DNA from: Hyphomonas sp.
GTDB lineage: Bacteria > Pseudomonadota > Alphaproteobacteria > Caulobacterales > Hyphomonadaceae
Length of the DNA stretch: 7,852 nucleotides
Reading direction: 5' to 3'
Assembly (NCBI GenBank): GCA_024743015.1
Contig: JANSXJ010000159.1
Location: 1-7,852, forward strand
In this document: piece after piece, positions 1 to 6,765 of the stretch
How the letters are laid out: every line of letters begins with the position of its first letter
Numbering within the stretch: the first letter of the stretch is position 1
Notes under the pieces: generated by a model
The model's database searches: none
What the model was told of the DNA's origin: nothing
The model's input: the letters and a program-made list of their open reading frames with translations, nothing else
Made by a program: the position numbers and the translations under genes

Positions 1-453
1 AACAATGAGCTGACGGATTTTGCGCGCCAGCCTCGCAAGTCGAATCTGCCCGTAGCGAATGCGCCTGCGGCAGGGAAACGCCCGCGAAGCTCGATGTCGC
101 CAACTATCATTTTTGATCAGGATGGCGGCCTGAAGATGGTGACCGGATCGCCGGGCGGAAACTCGATCGTCGCCTACGTGTCGAAAACCGTTCTCGGCGT
201 GCTCGATTGGGGATATTCAGCGCAAGAAGCAGCCGCGCATCCCAACATTATTGCCCGCGGCGAAACGGTCGGGGTTGAAGTTGATGCTGAGGGTGGTCAG
301 GAGATTGCCGATGAGCTCAAGGCCCTCGGATACAATGTATCGGAGCGGCGCGGCGAGAATAGTGGTCTGCATCTGATCGTCGTGACCGAAGAGGGGCTGG
401 ACGGCGGCGCCGACCCACGCCGCGAAGGCGTGGCGCGAACGCTGGAAGAATAG
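1..453 (+). CDS. ggt: Gamma-glutamyltransferase, C-terminal part (5' end outside window)
   Basis: The reading frame is open from base 1 to a TAG stop and encodes the last 150 residues of a gamma-glutamyltranspeptidase, normally a periplasmic or secreted Ntn-hydrolase of about 550-600 residues. These enzymes cleave the gamma-glutamyl bond of glutathione and related peptides. What is visible is the distal half of the small subunit: NNELTDF at residues 1-7 (its Asp matches the substrate alpha-amino-binding Asp of the family), GKRPRSSMSPT at 25-35 (the Ser-Ser pair binds the substrate carboxylate), the GSPGG oxyanion-hole motif at 49-53, and the usual ending GGADPRREGVA. The catalytic Thr and the autoprocessing site lie upstream of the window. 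An ATG at base 94 sits inside the conserved SSMSPT motif and is not the true start. The gene converges on the TonB-like gene with 19 bp between the stops, and I see no clear terminator there. The family assignment is firm. Confidence 0.95.
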   Translation, partial: NNELTDFARQPRKSNLPVANAPAAGKRPRSSMSPTIIFDQDGGLKMVTGSPGGNSIVAYVSKTVLGVLDWGYSAQEAAAHPNIIARGETVGVEVDAEGGQEIADELKALGYNVSERRGENSGLHLIVVTEEGLDGGADPRREGVARTLEE

Positions 454-472
454 GTGCGCTGAGTCGATCACC

Positions 473-1255
473 TCACTCATCGGATTTACGAAACCCATCG
501 CGCACCTCCTTGCTCCACAACGGTTCCTGGCCTCTGCGAATACGGTCGGCATTGTAAGCGCCCGGCGCCATCGGGTCAGCAAACAGGTCTTCGTCTGGCC
601 AGTGAAGGCGTCCTCGAACTTCGCGTTCGTAAAATTTGTCGATCGTTGACTTGGAGCGATAGGAACGGTCCCAGTCCGTGTTCCGCTCAACACGCGCGCG
701 TTCTGAGTTTGAAGCCCAGGCCGTAAAGGGATCTGTTCTCGGGCAGGACTCGTCCGTGCGGTGCGTCAATTTTTGACATTCCAGCTGTCGCAAAACGCCA
801 GCGATCTGATCCGGGGTGACGGTATCTGACCCGGTGGTCGCGGTCGGCGGTGCCGCGGCAATTTCAGAATCGGGGGCGGTCGTGGGGTCTTTTTGAGTGA
901 GGACGGCAGGGCGTTCTTCAATCGCCGGCAAAGGCGGCTCAACAGGAGATGTTTCAGGGGCTATCGGTTTTGGCGCAGGTGGAGGAGCAAGTATTGGCGT
1001 TTCAACGACCGGTTCGGGCGGAGCGTGTTCAGCTGGGTCGGGGTCCGGTTCTCGTGATGGCTCCGCTTCCGGCGTGGGGGCGGGCGAGGGTGGAGGTCGC
1101 TCGACGATCTCGACCGTGATGGCCGGCGTGCGTGCGGTATCCTGGATCACTATTTCTGCCGACAGGACCAATGCCAGCAACACGAAGTGGATCGCCGCAA
1201 CGGATCCAGTTCTGATCGCAGTGGATAATCGCACGGTCTTGCCAACCCAAACCAT
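473..1255 (-). CDS. Proline-rich, membrane-anchored TonB-like protein of unknown function
   Basis: The 260-residue product starts with a short basic segment and one hydrophobic helix at about 17-37. A proline- and acid-rich spacer at about 52-140 follows, typical of a periplasm-spanning arm. The C-terminal part, about 145-260, is charged and aromatic. This matches the N-terminal architecture of TonB or TolA energy transducers (inner-membrane anchor plus Pro-rich linker). However, I cannot find a canonical TonB C-terminal domain with its YP motif, and no exbB or exbD is adjacent. The C-terminal part has Cys160 and Cys171 in a short segment (LEC...ESCPRTDPF) that could form a disulfide in the periplasm. 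The ATG at 1255 is the first start after an in-frame TAA four codons upstream; no Shine-Dalgarno sequence precedes it. The gene lies 111 bp downstream of the peroxidase gene on the same strand, with a hairpin between. The function is unknown; an envelope-spanning or protein-interaction role is inferred from layout alone. Confidence 0.8.
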   Translation of the reverse strand: MVWVGKTVRLSTAIRTGSVAAIHFVLLALVLSAEIVIQDTARTPAITVEIVERPPPSPAPTPEAEPSREPDPDPAEHAPPEPVVETPILAPPPAPKPIAPETSPVEPPLPAIEERPAVLTQKDPTTAPDSEIAAAPPTATTGSDTVTPDQIAGVLRQLECQKLTHRTDESCPRTDPFTAWASNSERARVERNTDWDRSYRSKSTIDKFYEREVRGRLHWPDEDLFADPMAPGAYNADRIRRGQEPLWSKEVRDGFRKSDE

Positions 1256-1329
1256 GATGCAGGCTTAGGCACACAATCCAACGATCTGCGCTTAATCTTC
1301 AGTAATGATAGGTGTTTTGGGACGGAATA

Positions 1330-1355
1330 GTGCCTCACTCCGAAGAATGAGACAC
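1330..1355 (-). terminator. UUCG-loop hairpin after the peroxidase gene
   Basis: Read on the minus strand, an 11-bp stem (1355-1345 with 1340-1330) closes on a TTCG tetraloop with a C-G closing pair, the very stable cUUCGg form. The stem is fully paired only in minus-strand RNA, where two positions are G-U wobbles; in plus-strand RNA those positions are C-A mismatches. It begins 11 bp after the stop of the peroxidase gene, so it probably marks the 3' end of that transcript. No U-run follows, so it may act as a weak or Rho-assisted terminator, or as a 3'-end stabilising or processing hairpin. Confidence 0.6.
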
Positions 1356-1366
1356 CAGGATAACGA

Positions 1367-2839
1367 TTAGAACGGATCAGACAGCTTCTCGTCTGTATAA
1401 ATGCTCACGCCAGTCAAAGTCAGCAGGAACGCTTCGAGCTGGTCTTTCTCGTTTTCAGTCAGGTTCAGATTCTGCGGATTGCCATTCTGGATCAAGCGAT
1501 TGTCCAACGTGTTGAGAAAATCGGACAGAGGTGGCTCTGACGTGGGTTCCTGGATATCATCGTAATGGTCAATGACGTCGCGGAGCGTTGCAAGAGACCC
1601 ATCATGCATGAAGGGTCCGTTCGAGCTGCCGCCCGGGCCGACCAGGTCGCGTAAGCTGGGCGAACGTTCATTCGTCAGATCGAACTCGGTCGTTGAGCCC
1701 GCCACGCGGAATATGCCGTTCTGGTTCGAATTCGGTGCGATATCAAACTCCGGCGTGCGATGGCAACGATCACAGCCAGCCCCGCCCTGGTTTGGATTGT
1801 CCATGAACAGCGTCTTGCCGGCATTTTCATCGGCGGTGAAATTCGGGAAGTCGACATCATCATTGTTCACTTGCGCGCGGCCCGTATCATAGCGCGAGTC
1901 AAAGGACTGGATGGATTTGGTAAACTGGGCGAGGGCCAACTGGATCCGCTGTTCGGTGATCTCCGGATCAAGAAACACGAAGCGGAACAGTTCTTCGTAA
2001 TACTCTGTAGCTTCCATCTGCGCGATCAGCGTATCGAGGTCCGGTCGGCCATTCTGGCCGCTGAATCCCATCTCATTATGGTCCTGGATCGGCTGGCTTT
2101 CCTGCGCTTCGTGGCTGGGCGCGCGCTCGTCCCAGAAGAAGTCAGTTTCATCGGCAAACATCGTATTGATCAGGCGCATGGAGTGCCGTCCGGTCTGGCC
2201 GCCTTCGACGCCGGTGCTGACGACGCCTGCATCGCTGAAGCCTAGCGACTGAACGTGGCAGGAGGCGCAGGACACAGTCCCCGTTGTCGAGAGTGATGTG
2301 TCGTAGAACAAGACCCGCCCCAGTGTCGCACCGGCATTGGTGATTGGGTTGCCGCCATCGTTTACCTTGGTGATGTAGTTGGGGACGGGTTGACCGGAAA
2401 AATCATCGAGGTTTTCCAGATCGATCGATCCACCAAATACGGTCGCGATGGCACTTTGATCGATGGTCACGGAGACTGTGAACGTGTCGCTGATGCTTGC
2501 GCCATCTGGATCTGTGGCGGTGGCGGTGATGGTGACGTCGCCGCTGGAGTCCGGAACGCCAGAGATCACAGTGCCGGACAGACTCAGCCCTCTCGCATTT
2601 CCACCAAAATCCGTGGTGATCGTCAGAGTGTCATTGTCCGGGTCGGAGAACGTCCCGGCGAGATCGATTGAAAACTCATACCCGACATTACCTGACTGAT
2701 CAGCGACGGTTGATGACACGACAGGGGTAGAGTTGGTTGTGGTTCCAGATGCGGGCGTGGTCGTGTTGCCCCCGCCACCTCCGCCACAGGCAGTTACTAA
2801 GAGCGCCGCAGCCAACAAGCCGCCGGTTCGGTAATTCAT
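1367..2839 (-). CDS. Lipoprotein fusing a cadherin/Ig-like domain to a di-heme cytochrome c peroxidase (MauG/CcpA family)
   Basis: The 490-residue product has a lipoprotein signal: hydrophobic residues 7-17, lipobox-like LVTAC with Cys18, then a six-glycine run and a Thr/Ser-rich linker. Residues about 39-126 resemble a dystroglycan-type cadherin/putative-Ig domain (ADQSGNVGYEF, GTFSDPDNDTLT, ATDPDGASISDTFTV). Residues about 165-480 form a bacterial cytochrome c peroxidase. Heme 1 binds at CASCH (191-195) and heme 2 at CDRCH (356-360). FFWDERA (234-240) carries the Trp usually found between the hemes. NEMG (255-258) matches the catalytic-Glu motif, and FMHDGSL (410-416) supplies a Met in the position of the distal ligand of the high-potential heme; MauG proper has Tyr there, so a peroxidase is favoured. 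Expected role: periplasmic reduction of hydrogen peroxide, or another MauG-like oxidation, anchored to a membrane lipid. The ATG at 2839 has a good Shine-Dalgarno (GAGGGAGAAG, 2845-2854). Plain CcpA proteins are about 320-350 residues; the added Ig module explains the extra length. Confidence 0.92.
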   Translation of the reverse strand: MNYRTGGLLAAALLVTACGGGGGGNTTTPASGTTTNSTPVVSSTVADQSGNVGYEFSIDLAGTFSDPDNDTLTITTDFGGNARGLSLSGTVISGVPDSSGDVTITATATDPDGASISDTFTVSVTIDQSAIATVFGGSIDLENLDDFSGQPVPNYITKVNDGGNPITNAGATLGRVLFYDTSLSTTGTVSCASCHVQSLGFSDAGVVSTGVEGGQTGRHSMRLINTMFADETDFFWDERAPSHEAQESQPIQDHNEMGFSGQNGRPDLDTLIAQMEATEYYEELFRFVFLDPEITEQRIQLALAQFTKSIQSFDSRYDTGRAQVNNDDVDFPNFTADENAGKTLFMDNPNQGGAGCDRCHRTPEFDIAPNSNQNGIFRVAGSTTEFDLTNERSPSLRDLVGPGGSSNGPFMHDGSLATLRDVIDHYDDIQEPTSEPPLSDFLNTLDNRLIQNGNPQNLNLTENEKDQLEAFLLTLTGVSIYTDEKLSDPF

Positions 2840-2948
2840 TCGATCTTCTCCCTCGGCCCGGCAACATGCCGCGCACGAAAGTGAAACGAACGTAGACCCG
2901 AGCTCCGTCGCTGTTTTTTATGAACTTTTAGTCAGAAGGCACAGACAA

Positions 2949-4466
2949 TCAGATCTCCTGATTGTAAGCTCCGATCTCCGGATACTTGGAGAGGCGCGGC
3001 TTCACTTCCTCGCGGAAAAGCGCGACCATATCCTCCTGCGAGCGCATGCTTTCCACAACGACGGCGAATTCGGGTTTGTTCGAACTCGCGCGGGCCAACA
3101 CCCAGGAGCCATCTTCCAGAGTCACCCGGGCACCATTGACTGTGTTCACGTCGACCACTTTGCGGCCAAGGATTTCAGTGCCCAGCAGGCCCTTATACTC
3201 TTCGACGATCCGGTCGATCACCTCATACTTCACTTCGTCTGCGCAATGCGGTGACATGGTAAGCGAGGTGAAGGCGACGCCGAGTTCGCCCTTGAGATCC
3301 GCCATCGTCTTGTCCGGATTGCGATCGAGCATCTCCAGGATGGCTTTCGCCGCGATCAGTCCGTCATCATATCCCAGTCCAATGGGAGGTCGGAAGAAGA
3401 AGTGGCCCGACTTTTCAAAACCAGCAAGGGCATCGAGATCAGTGGTGCGGCGTTTGATATAGGAGTGGCCGGTCTTATAATAATCGACGGTGGAGCCATT
3501 CGCTTCGAGCACCGGATCCGTCTTGTAGAGCCCCGTCGATTTCACATCGACAACGAACTTTGCACCGGGATATTCCTTTGAGAGATCGCGTGCGAGCATC
3601 AGGCCAATCTTGTCGGCGAAGATCTCGTCGCCCGTATTGTCGATAACACCGCAGCGGTCGCCATCTCCGTCAAAACCGAGCGCGATATCAGCGCCATTCT
3701 CTTTCACGGCGGCAGCCATGGCGTGCAACATTGCGCTGTCTTCAGGGTTAGGATTGTATTTCGGGAAGGTCATGTCGAGGTTGCAATCCATCTCGATGAC
3801 CTCGACGCCCATTCTTCTAAGCGCATCGGGTGCAAAAGCGCCCGCGGTGCCGTTGCCGCAAGCAGCGATGACTTTCAGCGGTCGCTTGATTGAGACGCCT
3901 TCGGACACGCTTTCAATATATTTTTCGCGCATATCGTCGACGCGGAAATGACCGCCACCAGCGCGGGGCCGGAAGTCGCCGTTCAGAACAATTTCCTTCA
4001 ATCTGCCCATTTCATCCGGGCCGAATGTCAGCGGTCGGTTGGCACCCATTTTAACGCCCGTCCAGCCGTTTTCATTGTGCGAGGCCGTGACCATTGCGCA
4101 GCAGGCGCAGTCGAGTTCAAATTGGCTCCAATAGACCATCGGAGACAAGGCAAGACCGACGTCCAGAACCTCGCATCCGCCCTGGACCATGCCTAGGATC
4201 AGCGCGTTTTTGATCGGCTGGCTGATCGAGCGATAATCATGCCCTGTCACCACTTTCGGTTCGACGCCAAGTTCGTGGAACAGCGTTGCCATGCCGAGAC
4301 CGAGCGCCTGCACACCTGTGAGGTTCAGTTCGGGATCTTTTTCGTGACCGATGCCATTGAACCACCAGCGAGCGTCATATTCCCGGAATCCGGTCGGTTT
4401 GACCAAAGGAAGGATTTCAAATTCGAGTGTATTTGGTGCGATTTGAGCCAGCGGTTTTGGCAGCAT
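2949..4466 (-). CDS. manB: Phosphomannomutase/phosphoglucomutase
   Basis: This 505-residue cytosolic enzyme of the alpha-D-phosphohexomutase superfamily interconverts mannose-6-P/mannose-1-P and glucose-6-P/glucose-1-P, feeding GDP-mannose and UDP-/dTDP-glucose synthesis for polysaccharide and LPS. All four family signatures are intact: the phosphoserine loop TASHNENGWTG (127-137, catalytic Ser129), the Mg-binding DGDGDR (266-271), the sugar-specificity loop EKSGH (351-355), and the C-terminal phosphate-binding RASSNKP (459-465). The N-terminal FREYDARW (28-34) and GHDYRS (75-80) motifs match the long alphaproteobacterial form, which is somewhat longer than the roughly 460-residue Pseudomonas AlgC. 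The ATG at 4466 is preceded by AGGA (4474-4477) at 7-nt spacing. The gene is followed, 109 bp on, by the peroxidase gene on the same strand. The enzyme class is certain. The symbol is a convention: manB, algC and pmm/pgm are all used for this type, and substrate preference cannot be read from sequence. Confidence 0.95.
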   Translation of the reverse strand: MLPKPLAQIAPNTLEFEILPLVKPTGFREYDARWWFNGIGHEKDPELNLTGVQALGLGMATLFHELGVEPKVVTGHDYRSISQPIKNALILGMVQGGCEVLDVGLALSPMVYWSQFELDCACCAMVTASHNENGWTGVKMGANRPLTFGPDEMGRLKEIVLNGDFRPRAGGGHFRVDDMREKYIESVSEGVSIKRPLKVIAACGNGTAGAFAPDALRRMGVEVIEMDCNLDMTFPKYNPNPEDSAMLHAMAAAVKENGADIALGFDGDGDRCGVIDNTGDEIFADKIGLMLARDLSKEYPGAKFVVDVKSTGLYKTDPVLEANGSTVDYYKTGHSYIKRRTTDLDALAGFEKSGHFFFRPPIGLGYDDGLIAAKAILEMLDRNPDKTMADLKGELGVAFTSLTMSPHCADEVKYEVIDRIVEEYKGLLGTEILGRKVVDVNTVNGARVTLEDGSWVLARASSNKPEFAVVVESMRSQEDMVALFREEVKPRLSKYPEIGAYNQEI

Positions 4467-4625
4467 TGTTACGTCCTAGATCAGATTTTCCCCAATAGGG
4501 GCGTTGTGCAGACTGTGACGCAATAAGCAAGCCAAATGATATTTAATATTGTCTATCCGATATAGAATACTAATTAAGCTCGTGGCGCAGGGACAAACCC
4601 CTTCGCGAAAGACACGGAGTTAGGT
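4467..4625. promoter_or_regulatory. AT-rich divergent intergenic region between the mutase and beta-barrel genes
   Basis: This 159-bp stretch separates two divergent start codons, so it should hold promoters for both genes. Bases about 4535-4578 are markedly AT-rich compared with the rest of the window. For the rightward gene, TAGAAT at 4563-4568 matches five of six bases of a sigma-70 -10 box, but I find no convincing -35 at the right spacing. The Shine-Dalgarno GGAG (4616-4619) lies 6 nt before the ATG of the beta-barrel gene. A short CCCC-AATA-GGGG hairpin (4490-4501) lies in the presumed mutase leader. The exact promoters are unproven. Confidence 0.35.
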
Positions 4626-5402
4626 ATGAACCTTATCAAATTTGCATCTCTCGCAGCCTCTGGAATTGCCCTTGCGGGCGCAGCGGCAGCACAGGAATAC
4701 TATGTTGGTGGATCGATCGGGTTCGCGCAGCAAAATGACAGCAGCAATAGCGGCTCGACCGGCGCTTTCACGACTGGCGATCTCGGCGATGGCAGCACGC
4801 TGGATGTCGCAGCTGGCACGTCCTATGGCTGGGACACAGAGTTTGATAACGGCACGGCGTTCGCCGGTGAGTTTGGTGCGCGCTTTGGCAATGGCTGGCG
4901 TGGCGGCGTCGAGTTGGCCTATTCCGGTGCCGACGTTGACACGCATACAGGCGTAACCCTTGGCGGCGGCAGCATTGACGCTGTCGACGCGGCTGCAATT
5001 GCCGGGTCTCCGACCCCTCTCGGCGTCACGGTTGCCGCCGTTGTTGCTGATGGGCAAGGCGAAATCACCAATACGGCGGTCTTCCTGAACGGCTACTATG
5101 ATTTCAACACAAGTGGCGCGCTGCAGCCCTATCTCGGAGCCGGGATCGGCTTTGCCAGCGTTGATGTCACCTACCAGCCATCCGCGATCACCGTGATCGA
5201 TGATAGCGAAACCAAGCTTGCCTATCAGATCAAGGCAGGTGCCACCTGGCAGCTTGAAGGCCAGTGGGAACTGTTCGGTGAGTATGCCTACCGCGCGACC
5301 GAAGATGTTGAGCTGGACAACCAGCTCTTCCCAGGCACGCTCGACATTGAAAACACTCAAAACGTGTTCTCGATCGGCGCACGCTACCGCTTTGGCGCCT
5401 AA
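4626..5402 (+). CDS. Small outer-membrane beta-barrel protein (OMP_b-brl/porin-like family)
   Basis: The 258-residue product has a Sec signal peptide: Lys5, a hydrophobic stretch and a likely cut in the AGAAAA|QEYY region after residue 22. The mature part alternates polar and hydrophobic residues with aromatic belts, as expected for transmembrane beta strands. YYVGGSIGFA near the start, NGYYDF (155-160) and LQPYLGAGIGFASVDVTY (166-183) are the typical strands of the small outer-membrane beta-barrel superfamily, probably eight-stranded. The last strand, FSIGARYRF (248-256), is followed by Gly-Ala rather than ending exactly on an aromatic residue. Loops such as 34-65 and 103-145 are rich in Gly, Ala, Ser and Asp and are probably surface exposed. 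The gene has GGAG 6 nt before its ATG and its own intrinsic terminator, so it is probably monocistronic. The substrate or partner is unknown; a structural or adhesive role is as likely as transport. Confidence 0.88.
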   Translation: MNLIKFASLAASGIALAGAAAAQEYYVGGSIGFAQQNDSSNSGSTGAFTTGDLGDGSTLDVAAGTSYGWDTEFDNGTAFAGEFGARFGNGWRGGVELAYSGADVDTHTGVTLGGGSIDAVDAAAIAGSPTPLGVTVAAVVADGQGEITNTAVFLNGYYDFNTSGALQPYLGAGIGFASVDVTYQPSAITVIDDSETKLAYQIKAGATWQLEGQWELFGEYAYRATEDVELDNQLFPGTLDIENTQNVFSIGARYRFGA

Positions 5403-5429
5403 CCCTCTCCATCATTGATTGATGACGCC

Positions 5430-5462
5430 AAAGGGCCCGTCTCCGCGAGGAGGCGGGCTTTT
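5430..5462 (+). terminator. Intrinsic terminator of the beta-barrel gene, shared at a convergent junction
   Basis: A 10-bp GC-rich stem (5435-5444 with 5449-5458) closes on a GCGA (GNRA) tetraloop and is followed by TTTT (5459-5462), with AAA (5430-5432) before it. One stem position is a U-G wobble in plus-strand RNA but an A-C mismatch in minus-strand RNA, so it works best for the rightward gene. It ends 2 bp before the stop codon of the MFS gene, so it may also help terminate that transcript, with a weaker stem and a shorter U-run. Confidence 0.88.
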
Positions 5463-5464
5463 GG

Positions 5465-6685
5465 TTAGCGTTCGAAACGCAAATAGGCCCAGGCGCTGAG
5501 CCCGCTGACAATAATCGACAGCGCGATGGCAAGCGTCGCGTTGCCGGTCCAGCCCCAATAATCATACACCGCGGTACCGGCCCAGCTCGCCAGGCCTCCC
5601 CCGAGAAACATGAAGACGATATAGACGGTCATCAAACGCGTGCGGATTTCTGGCGTCTCCTTCAGGATCGTCATGCGCCCGGTGACGTCCATGATCGGGC
5701 CAAATATATTGGCGATCAGGATCGGAATGATCAGCAGCCACAGGCTGTGTCCGAAAAACAGAAACAGCGTGATGCCCAGCAGACGGAAACCGGATGCAAT
5801 CAGGCGGGTCTTTCGCGGTCCGATCCGGTCGGCCAGGGCTCCGAATTTCGGTGTCGTGACCACATTGACGATGGCGAGGATGGCAAGATAACCCACCACA
5901 TCGACGCCATAGCCCATTTCCGGACTGGTCAGATGCAGGCCGAGGCCCATCCAGATCGATATGAAAATTCCAAAGCTGAGCGCCTGTATGCTGCCTGAGA
6001 GCAGAACTTCGGGATAGCGGCCGGTCAGGGGCAGCATCGAGCCGATCAGGCGCAGATATGAGCCGGGCTTTGTTGTGCCGGACGCGGGCTCTCGTCGATC
6101 CATGGAAAGGGGCAGCAGAATTGCCACGATCAGCATCAAGGTCGACGCAATGTAATAAACGGTTCGCCAGCCCAGATATTCGGCGACGACCCCGGCGCCA
6201 GCGCGAGCAATCAGGATCCCGGCAATGATGCCGGTTGTGAGCATGGCGGTAACTTTGCCAAGCTCCTGCGCGTCGACCCGCTTGGAAACATAAGTCGGCA
6301 GGAGATATGGGACGATTGTGGCGAAGCCGAGCAAGGTCGAGCCGGTGACAAACAGGGCAAAATCGCGCGAAAACGCCATCAAAGTGATCGACAGAAATTG
6401 ACCCCAAACAAAGACGGTAGACAGCGTCCGGTTGGAGTAGCGATCCCCGAGCGGCAGCAAGAGGAAGATACCCAGTGCCAAGGCAATCTGATTGAAGGCT
6501 GGTACGATCCCGATCATCGAGGCGCTGACCTGAAAGTCCTCGGCAACACGGGCAATTATGGGGTGGACGTAGTAGGCGTTCGCGGTGACCACCGCAGCTG
6601 CCAGAGTCAGCGCCCAGACCTGGCGATTGCTCAGGCGTTGCGGCGTCTGAAGCGAGGCCGAGTCGTCGGGGGCGTCCTGTTGCAC
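5465..6685 (-). CDS. MFS transporter, DHA1-like (12 transmembrane helices)
   Basis: The 406-residue product is a major facilitator superfamily permease of the inner membrane with about twelve hydrophobic helices (first at about 24-44, last at about 383-402) and a central cytoplasmic loop around 195-212. Motif A is LPLGDRYSNR (77-86) between helices 2 and 3, echoed in the second half by GALADRIGPRK (282-291). The first helix has ANAYYVHP, resembling the ANLYYNQP pattern of drug:H+ antiporter-1 type exporters, and the segment ending in EYLGWR (169-174) fits the helix-5 region. The substrate cannot be inferred. The start is a GTG at 6685, forced by an in-frame TAG at 6697-6695, and it lacks a clear Shine-Dalgarno; see the finding on an overlapping mini-ORF. 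It lies 80 bp downstream of the DUF885 gene on the same strand and could be co-transcribed. The TAA stop abuts the terminator of the converging beta-barrel gene. Confidence 0.92.
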   Translation of the reverse strand: MQQDAPDDSASLQTPQRLSNRQVWALTLAAAVVTANAYYVHPIIARVAEDFQVSASMIGIVPAFNQIALALGIFLLLPLGDRYSNRTLSTVFVWGQFLSITLMAFSRDFALFVTGSTLLGFATIVPYLLPTYVSKRVDAQELGKVTAMLTTGIIAGILIARAGAGVVAEYLGWRTVYYIASTLMLIVAILLPLSMDRREPASGTTKPGSYLRLIGSMLPLTGRYPEVLLSGSIQALSFGIFISIWMGLGLHLTSPEMGYGVDVVGYLAILAIVNVVTTPKFGALADRIGPRKTRLIASGFRLLGITLFLFFGHSLWLLIIPILIANIFGPIMDVTGRMTILKETPEIRTRLMTVYIVFMFLGGGLASWAGTAVYDYWGWTGNATLAIALSIIVSGLSAWAYLRFER

Positions 6686-6765
6686 CGGGTCAGTCTAGAT
6701 CTGTCATTCGCGCGGTGGAAAGCCTGACGCGACGCCAATCGATCTCGCGGTCAATACGCGTCCGT

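Noticed and set aside
1292..1306. A possible CtrA-like site (TTAA, 7 bases, TAAT) upstream of the TonB-like gene
   Set aside because: Only one half-site matches the TTAA-N7-TTAA consensus; this is expected by chance in an AT-rich gap.
1760..2245. A 161-codon plus-strand frame opposite the peroxidase
   Set aside because: It overlaps both heme-binding regions of a well-supported gene; nothing in the translation suggests a protein family.
2840..2948. A search for a mutase terminator or peroxidase promoter in this gap
   Set aside because: There is an A/T-rich patch around 2916-2932 but no hairpin and no well-spaced -35/-10 pair, so no site is called.
4501..4523. A weak inverted repeat (TTGTG...CGCAA) upstream of the mutase gene
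   Set aside because: The arms match at only four of five bases and the symmetry does not continue inward; too weak to call an operator.
4620..5360. A 246-codon minus-strand open frame opposite the beta-barrel gene
   Set aside because: It is almost wholly antisense to a gene with a clear signal peptide, Shine-Dalgarno and terminator; its product resembles no family I know and it looks like a codon-bias shadow.
5562..6407. A 281-codon minus-strand frame inside the MFS gene
   Set aside because: The product is rich in Arg, His, Pro and Asp with no membrane segments; it is an out-of-frame reading of the MFS gene, whose own frame has motif A and twelve helices.
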